From: Bacteriovoracia bacterium | GTDB lineage: Bacteria > Bdellovibrionota > Bacteriovoracia > Bacteriovoracales > Bacteriovoracaceae | Direction: 5' to 3' | DNA: 64,000 nt | Assembly (NCBI GenBank): GCA_030431635.1 | Contig: JAUIIL010000006.1 | Coordinates: forward strand, 1 to 64,000 | In this document: positions 59,357 through 64,000 of the stretch, one piece after another | How positions within the stretch are numbered: position 1 is the first letter of the stretch | Layout: every line of letters begins with the position of its first letter | Program-made: the position numbers and the translations under genes | The notes under the pieces: generated by a model | Databases searched by the model: none | What the model was told of the DNA's origin: nothing | The model's input: the letters and a program-made list of their open reading frames with translations, nothing else

Positions 59357-59961
59357 TGGCTTAAATCCCAGGAATAGTTAATACTTAAAGTGTAGCTATA
59401 TTGAGTTTTTTCGCTATCAAAGATGGAGTAGGCAATAAGTTGCGCTCTTGCACCCCATTCTTGGTTAAAGCGGTACTCAGCACCTAAATCAAAAGTGTTA
59501 TTGTAAGTTGTTTGCGTGAGTTCAGGGCGATAGAAAGTCGTTGAACTTCCAGCGTTACCAAGAGTTGTGGTTCCGCCATTTCCTTTCATGATCATCATCA
59601 TGATACTGCTACCAATAAGAAGTTTTAGTCTTCCTCCTAAAACTCTATAAGCAAAGTCAGAACGTAAAAATAAAGTGTAGAGAGTAAGCGCCTCATCAGC
59701 AGTTGTTTCGGGAACGGTAAGTCCTCCTTCAACTGTAATAAACCAGTCTTCAGGAAGAGTGTATTCGAGACCGCCTGCAAAATAGGGATGAAAATCAAAA
59801 CTACTTGATTTCGTTCCGGCCGTATCAATTTGATATTCCCCAGGAAACTGGGTAAGTGAGCCAAAAGTAAAATACCCGCGGTTAAGTTCATAATCAGCAG
59901 TCTGCTCAGCTAAAGCAGCTAAATGCAGCAAAATAAGACAGACAAGAACAATCAGTTTCAT
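59353..59961 (-). CDS. Probable outer-membrane beta-barrel protein
   Basis: 202 residues. Signal peptide 1-18 (core LIVLVCLILLHLAALA). The mature protein has regularly alternating strands rich in Tyr, Thr and Gly (GGLEYTLPEDWFITVEGGL, YSYTLSINYSWDLSQ) with turns between them; it ends in Ser-Gln rather than an aromatic residue, which weakens the barrel call. CTGGAGAG precedes the ATG. It is translationally coupled to the matrixin-like peptidase gene, so the two may work together at the surface. Confidence 0.65.
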   Translation of the reverse strand: MKLIVLVCLILLHLAALAEQTADYELNRGYFTFGSLTQFPGEYQIDTAGTKSSSFDFHPYFAGGLEYTLPEDWFITVEGGLTVPETTADEALTLYTLFLRSDFAYRVLGGRLKLLIGSSIMMMIMKGNGGTTTLGNAGSSTTFYRPELTQTTYNNTFDLGAEYRFNQEWGARAQLIAYSIFDSEKTQYSYTLSINYSWDLSQ

Positions 59962-60030
59962 GGGTTTTCCGCTCTCCAGAAAAAATTATCTCATGAGGGC
60001 CTATGGGAAAAAAGTGAGCAAAATTAGACC

Positions 60031-60059
60031 TTTTGAAACAGAAAGAGAAAGGCTATAAT
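60031..60059 (+). promoter_or_regulatory. Candidate serC promoter
   Basis: Perfect TATAAT at 60054-60059. The -35 is TTGAAA at 60033-60038, giving a short 15-base spacer; TTTTGA two bases earlier gives 17. Confidence 0.5.
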
Positions 60060-60086
60060 GCCGCCATAATCAAATAAGGAGACCTC

Positions 60087-61202
60087 ATGTTTGAAAACTT
60101 TACTGTCCCTAAAGAGCTTATTCCTTCAGATCCAAGGTTTGGAAGTGGTCCAGCTCTTATTCCGGTTAAACACTTAAACTCTATGGCCGAGACGGGGACT
60201 AAGCTTTTTGGTACAAGTCACAGACAATCTGCAGTCAGAAACCTTGTTAAAGAAGTACAAGAAGGAATGAGAAATTATTTTAACCTCCCAAAGGATTATG
60301 AAGTTGTCTTAGGAAATGGAGGGGCAACATTTTTGTGGGATATGATTGGAACAGGAATGGTCCAGAAAAAATCGACTCATTATGTTTGTGGAGAGTTTTC
60401 TCAAAAATGGTATAAGGCCCACAAAAATATTCCATGGATAGAAGCGGTTGAAAAAAAGGTTGATTTTGGAAAAGGAATTAACCCACAAAATGATCGTGAT
60501 TCAGATATAATTTGCACAACTCTTAACGAAACTTCAACTGGAGTGCAGTTAAGTTCTCTTTGTGAGGTGGATGACTCAACTCTTTTAGCAGTTGATGCCA
60601 CTTCTGGAGCGGGACAAGTTCCATGTGATATTTCTAAAACAGATTTTTTCTATCTCTCTCCTCAAAAGGTTTTCTCAGGAGAGGGTGGTCTTTTTATTTC
60701 CTTTATGTCACCTAAGGCAATTGAGAGAACAGAGAAAATAGCAGCTGATTCTTCTCGCTACCGTCCTATTATTATGGATTGGAAGCAGGCCATTGATAAT
60801 TCAAAAAAGAATCAAACATACAACACTCCTGGTATTTGTGGAATTTATCTTATTAACGAGACTCTTAAGGAGATGAATGCTCTTGGTTATGATAAGGTTT
60901 GTGAACTCGCTCAGAAAAAAGCACAACTTGTTTATGGTTGGGCCGAAAGTAAAGACTATCTTTCTTGTTATATTCAAGAAAAAGAGTTTCGCTCTCAAGC
61001 TGTTGCAACCATCGATGTGGATGAAAAAATACCGGTTGATGATCTCATCAAAAAGCTTAGAGCAGATAATATTGTTTATGATATTGATGCTTATAGAAAA
61101 TTAGGACGTAACCAGTTTAGAATTTCTTTGTTTCATAATGTGAAATATGAAGATCTAGAAAAACTAACAAAGCTCATTTCTTTTGCGATTGAATCTTTAT
61201 AG
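60087..61202 (+). CDS. serC: Phosphoserine aminotransferase (actinobacterial/archaeal type)
   Basis: 371 residues. It forms phosphoserine from 3-phosphohydroxypyruvate and glutamate in serine synthesis. FGSGPALIPVKHLNSM near 18-33, LGNGGATFLWDMIGTGMV near 75-92, VDATSGAGQVPCDIS near 171-185 and YLSPQKVFSGEGGL near 191-204, whose Lys binds PLP. Length and these blocks fit the group found in mycobacteria, not E. coli SerC (362 residues, different motifs). AAGGAG precedes the ATG, downstream of a strong -10. A hairpin terminator follows. Confidence 0.92.
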   Translation: MFENFTVPKELIPSDPRFGSGPALIPVKHLNSMAETGTKLFGTSHRQSAVRNLVKEVQEGMRNYFNLPKDYEVVLGNGGATFLWDMIGTGMVQKKSTHYVCGEFSQKWYKAHKNIPWIEAVEKKVDFGKGINPQNDRDSDIICTTLNETSTGVQLSSLCEVDDSTLLAVDATSGAGQVPCDISKTDFFYLSPQKVFSGEGGLFISFMSPKAIERTEKIAADSSRYRPIIMDWKQAIDNSKKNQTYNTPGICGIYLINETLKEMNALGYDKVCELAQKKAQLVYGWAESKDYLSCYIQEKEFRSQAVATIDVDEKIPVDDLIKKLRADNIVYDIDAYRKLGRNQFRISLFHNVKYEDLEKLTKLISFAIESL

Positions 61203-61223
61203 AAAAGAATTATATTTAAAATG

Positions 61224-61255
61224 AAAAAGCCAGGTTATTAAGCCTGGTTTTTTTT
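61224..61255. terminator. Bidirectional terminator between serC and tgt
   Basis: CCAGG/CCTGG stem extended by A-T pairs (61224-61234 with 61243-61253), 8-base loop, flanked by A-run and T-run. It overlaps the 3' end of the tgt gene. Confidence 0.75.
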
Positions 61256-62389
61256 CATATAGCCCTCTAAAAATTCTTTCTTAAACTCTAAAAAACGATC
61301 CTCAAGAATTGCTTCTCGTGCTCTCTCAGCGAGAGATTTATAAAAAGAAATATTATGTTGAGTAACAAGAATGGCCCCAAGAATTTCATTAGAGTCAAAC
61401 AGATGCTTGATATAACTTCTCGTGAAATTTTTATTTACATAATCATCTAAGGTTGGGTCGAGAGGAAAAAAATCTCTTCTATAATTCTTGTGTTGAATTC
61501 TTATTTTTCCTCTATTGGTAAAGACAGTTCCACCTCTGGCAAACTTCGTTGGAATAATACAATCACTCATATCAATTCCGTTTTCCCAAATCATCAAGAG
61601 ATCCTCAGGATTTCCGACTCCCATCACATAACGAGGTTTATCTTTTGGCATTAGGGGAGCAGTGTAACTAACTATCTTCTCCATTAACTCTGGGCCTTCT
61701 CCTACAGAAACTCCTCCAATGGCGTAACCCGGGAGATCTCTAGAGCAAACTTCTTGAATACATTCGCTGCGGTAGTCATCATAAATAGAGCCTTGAATAA
61801 TCCCAAACAGAGCTTGCTTTGGATTTGTCCAGCTTGCGATACAGCGATCGAGCCAACGGTGAGTTCTATCAATAGAGTTTTTAGTATAGTTTCTATCAGC
61901 AGGGTAGGGAATACACTCATCAAAGGCCATCATAATATCTGAGCCAAGGTTTTGCTGAATTCCAATAGAAGTCTCGGGAGTTAAAAGAATCTTTTTTCCT
62001 TTATGATCCTTAAATGTAGAGCCTTCTTCAGTGATACTGTTTCCTTGAAGAGAGAAAACTTGAAATCCACCTGAGTCAGTTAAAATAGGTCTATCCCAGC
62101 CCATCCATTTGTGAAGTCCTCCAGCTTTGGCCACAAGATCTGAGCCAGGAGAGAGATGCAAGTGGTAGGTATTTGAGAGAATAATCTTAGTATCCATCTC
62201 TTCAAGCATCTTAGGTTGAAGGGCCTTTACCGCAGCATGAGTTCCAACTGGCATAAAGACGGGAGTTGGAATGACTCCATGGGGAGTAATGATTTCTCCA
62301 GCTCTTGCACCTGAGTTTTTGTCCACATGAACGAGTCTAAATTGGAAATGCTCTTTAACTTCCTCTTGAATTTTCAATGGTTTCTCCAT
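61238..62389 (-). CDS. tgt: Queuine/preQ1 tRNA-ribosyltransferase lacking zinc cysteines
   Basis: 383 residues from the ATG at 62389; an earlier TTG is rejected. TIM-barrel family blocks are intact: MPVGTHAAVKALQP, DSGGFQVFSL (general-base Asp), MMAFDECIPYPADR, YAIGGVSVGEGPELM, YVMGVGNPEDL and DMSDCIIPTKFARGG, with the nucleophilic Asp. The structural zinc site is not: the usual C-x-C-x2-C after LD is replaced by LDPTLDDYVNKNFTRSYIKH, with no Cys at any of the three positions, though the TQHN His remains. The enzyme normally exchanges guanine-34 of GU(N) tRNAs for preQ1. Whether it is active, a paralogue or Zn-independent is open. Confidence 0.88.
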   Translation of the reverse strand: MEKPLKIQEEVKEHFQFRLVHVDKNSGARAGEIITPHGVIPTPVFMPVGTHAAVKALQPKMLEEMDTKIILSNTYHLHLSPGSDLVAKAGGLHKWMGWDRPILTDSGGFQVFSLQGNSITEEGSTFKDHKGKKILLTPETSIGIQQNLGSDIMMAFDECIPYPADRNYTKNSIDRTHRWLDRCIASWTNPKQALFGIIQGSIYDDYRSECIQEVCSRDLPGYAIGGVSVGEGPELMEKIVSYTAPLMPKDKPRYVMGVGNPEDLLMIWENGIDMSDCIIPTKFARGGTVFTNRGKIRIQHKNYRRDFFPLDPTLDDYVNKNFTRSYIKHLFDSNEILGAILVTQHNISFYKSLAERAREAILEDRFLEFKKEFLEGYMKKNQA

Positions 62390-62439
62390 TTTATTATTTT
62401 TCTTACCCTTGCATACAATAGTTTCCAAGGAGTGTCACC

Positions 62440-62991
62440 TTGAGTCAAGTAAGTCCCTTAGGCTCCCATTTTTTTCTTCTTGTTCTTATGGTGACACTCT
62501 TTCTTCCTGTTATTGAAGAGGATCAAAAGACAGGATATGGGGTTGTCACTCAAGTAATTGACGGAGATACAATTACGGTTCGCAGAAAAAATTCAAGTCT
62601 TATGCGTGTAAGATTGGCCTACATCGACGCACCAGAAAAAGACCAAAAAGATCTAGGACATAAGCACTTAATAGGGAAGTGGTCTTCTCAGTTTTTAAGA
62701 GAGTTAATTGAAGGAAGGGAAGTTAAATGGGAGGTGATAAAAAAAGATATGTATGGACGCTTTATTGGTAGGATCTTTAGAAATCATCAGGATATTAATT
62801 TAGAGATGATTAAAAATGGCTTGGCCATTATTTATCCTTTTGCTCAATTTAGTACTGTTGAAGATAAAAATTCTTATACCATTCATTTTTATCAAGCTTA
62901 TGCAAAAGCGAAAGGAATTTGGTCAACTGAAGGAATGTTAAACCCTTACTACCATAGAAAGCAGAAAAAAAATTCTACTGGCCGCAAATAA
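62440..62991 (+). CDS. Staphylococcal-nuclease-like (SNase) protein, exported or membrane-anchored
   Basis: 183 residues from a TTG start preceded by AAGGAG. An N-terminal hydrophobic segment (about 7-23, SHFFLLVLMVTLFLPVI) is a signal peptide or anchor. The SNase domain (about 32-165) has VIDGDTITV (Ca-binding Asp), VRLAYIDAPEKDQ (Arg and Glu) and DMYGRFIGRIF (Arg), the catalytic set of micrococcal nuclease. It would cut DNA or RNA outside the cytoplasm, useful for nutrient scavenging. It is divergent from tgt. Confidence 0.88.
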   Translation: MSQVSPLGSHFFLLVLMVTLFLPVIEEDQKTGYGVVTQVIDGDTITVRRKNSSLMRVRLAYIDAPEKDQKDLGHKHLIGKWSSQFLRELIEGREVKWEVIKKDMYGRFIGRIFRNHQDINLEMIKNGLAIIYPFAQFSTVEDKNSYTIHFYQAYAKAKGIWSTEGMLNPYYHRKQKKNSTGRK

Positions 62992-63000
62992 GAACTCCAT

Positions 63001-63006
63001 TATAAT
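63001..63006 (+). promoter_or_regulatory. Possible -10 element for the gene at 63034
   Basis: Perfect TATAAT, 28 bases before the ATG. No clear -35 at standard distance. Confidence 0.35.
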
Positions 63007-63033
63007 GATTGATATTAGGAAAGGAGTTTAGGG

Positions 63034-64000
63034 ATGAAGTTACTTTTAACTTTTGTATTATTATTGTCTTCACTGGAAGTCTTTGCAACTACAACCAGAG
63101 CAAGTTTAGATCGCTATTGGTTAATGCATGATAGGGTTAATACTGACGACTTAATGAGACCTTATAAGAGAGACTACTTTCGTCTTAACGTCGACGCCGC
63201 TTTGAGTGCTGACTTTCAAGATTTTGCTGATGAAGTTACTGAGGCCATTGATAACAACAGTAACTCGGCTCTAGAAGCTGCTGTTGAGAAATACAAGAAT
63301 ACTGAGCATTTTGTGAAAGCTGATGTTGGGTTAGGGATTTGGCTTCCAGGCTGGAATATGGGAGAAGTTGAAGCACTACCGTCGCTTAGAGCTGAAGTGA
63401 GTGTTGGTGGTTTGTTAACTGCCAACGGATCATCCATTGACCTCTCTAGTTACTGTGCGGAGTACGGAATTCCAGCAGCAGACTGTCCTAGTTCTTCTAC
63501 AAGTTCTCTTTTTCTTGATGCTTATGTACAAGGAACTGGAAAAGTTGGTTTTGATATAGAACTATCCCATGAAAATAAGTGGAAGTCTGATATCTATCTT
63601 TATGGGATGGTGAGAACTGACCAGATTAAGGCACTAGACGCGGCCACAGCAGCGACACAAACTGAAGATATTGATTTTAATGCTGATGAAACAAAGACAA
63701 CGACTGCTAACCTTGATTTTAATATTGGTTTTGATGATGGGACATCGAAGTTTTTTGCAGGAGTCTATGAATTAAGACTTAAAGAAATAGAGGGGGACGA
63801 TGATAGAAAAAGTGAAGTAGCAAACGCTAGACCACTTTATGTTGGTAACAGCCCTCTATATAGAGCTCATGCAGAGAGAAAATTTGAGTTCTTGGCCACA
63901 GAAATTACTCCCTTTGCTGGAGTTCACTATAGAGAGCAATATAAGTTAGATGATGGTTACTATGCTGGTTTAAAACTTCTCTGGGGGTGGAGAGCTCTTC
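63034..64000 (+). CDS. Probable large outer-membrane protein (3' end outside the window)
   Basis: At least 322 residues, open to the window edge. GGAAAGGAG lies nine bases before the ATG. Signal peptide 1-19 (core LLLTFVLLLSSLEVFA). The mature protein alternates short polar turns with strands such as FVKADVGLGIWLPGWNMGE, VGFDIELSHENKWKSDIYLYG and EITPFAGVHYREQYKLDDGY, typical of a porin-like barrel. Two Cys (near 147 and 156) flank a short loop. The C-terminus, which would decide the barrel call, is missing. No specific family recognised. Confidence 0.68.
   Translation, partial: MKLLLTFVLLLSSLEVFATTTRASLDRYWLMHDRVNTDDLMRPYKRDYFRLNVDAALSADFQDFADEVTEAIDNNSNSALEAAVEKYKNTEHFVKADVGLGIWLPGWNMGEVEALPSLRAEVSVGGLLTANGSSIDLSSYCAEYGIPAADCPSSSTSSLFLDAYVQGTGKVGFDIELSHENKWKSDIYLYGMVRTDQIKALDAATAATQTEDIDFNADETKTTTANLDFNIGFDDGTSKFFAGVYELRLKEIEGDDDRKSEVANARPLYVGNSPLYRAHAERKFEFLATEITPFAGVHYREQYKLDDGYYAGLKLLWGWRAL

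Noticed and set aside
1-64000. CRISPR arrays, insertion sequences, tRNA genes, prophage or integrative elements
   Set aside because: Reading both strands showed no regularly spaced repeats, transposase or integrase domains, tRNA T-loop/acceptor patterns or phage structural genes; gene packing and codon style are uniform.

Overview
The window comes from an AT-rich Gram-negative chromosome. It most resembles a member of the Bdellovibrionota, and within that the Bacteriovorax/Halobacteriovorax type. This placement is an inference from low GC, a very high share of secreted, lipoprotein and outer-membrane genes, several extracellular peptidases and a leucine/tryptophan catabolic gene set. No 16S sequence is present to confirm it. 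Genes are tightly packed on both strands, mostly with 4-base ATGA or 5-base TAATG junctions. There is no gene-free stretch over 300 bases. I saw no tRNA, CRISPR array, insertion sequence or prophage.

Layout. (1) 1-1240: the 3' end of 23S rRNA, then a protein gene where 5S would normally follow, then 5S rRNA with its own promoter and a terminator. (2) 1278-4994: secreted proteins of unknown role and a GNAT acetyltransferase. (3) 5093-11177: a leucine/isovalerate (liu-type) operon: methylcrotonyl-CoA carboxylase with the alpha subunit split into two genes, methylglutaconyl-CoA hydratase, HMG-CoA lyase and a second crotonase. The matching acetoacetyl-CoA synthetase lies at 18429, so leucine carbon can be followed to acetyl-CoA. 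Isovaleryl-CoA dehydrogenase is not in the window. (4) 11255-21092: small exported proteins, a Rep/UvrD helicase, murein endopeptidase MepA, fumarase, MetRS, acetoacetyl-CoA synthetase and an AlkA-like glycosylase. (5) 21089-35994: a cell-surface block with a lipoprotein zinc metallopeptidase plus a small PepSY-like partner, a 993-residue secreted protein, an FHA-RDD membrane protein, UppP and a 1710-residue Cys-rich lipoprotein. (6) 35991-46752: MarC, CinA, a COG2509 flavoprotein, a papain-like peptidase, envelope proteins, an NfeD/slipin pair, exonuclease III and an XRE regulator. (7) 46845-54335: malate dehydrogenase, SpeD, a HEPN-like protein, a METTL25-like methyltransferase, MurD and a metzincin. 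(8) 54423-64000: kynureninase-like protein and tryptophan dioxygenase, Xaa-Pro aminopeptidase, a second metzincin with an outer-membrane protein, SerC, a Tgt that lacks its zinc cysteines, a nuclease and a truncated outer-membrane protein gene.

How it fits together. The catabolic genes (leucine, tryptophan, Xaa-Pro peptides), fumarase and malate dehydrogenase suit a cell that lives on amino acids from protein. The peptidases, MepA and large surface proteins suit one that attacks or digests other cells, but that lifestyle is inferred. The observations most worth following are the decoupled 5S gene, the zinc-less Tgt, likely leaderless mRNAs, a separately encoded PepSY-like partner for the metallopeptidase, and a strong GGCC bias across codon boundaries.
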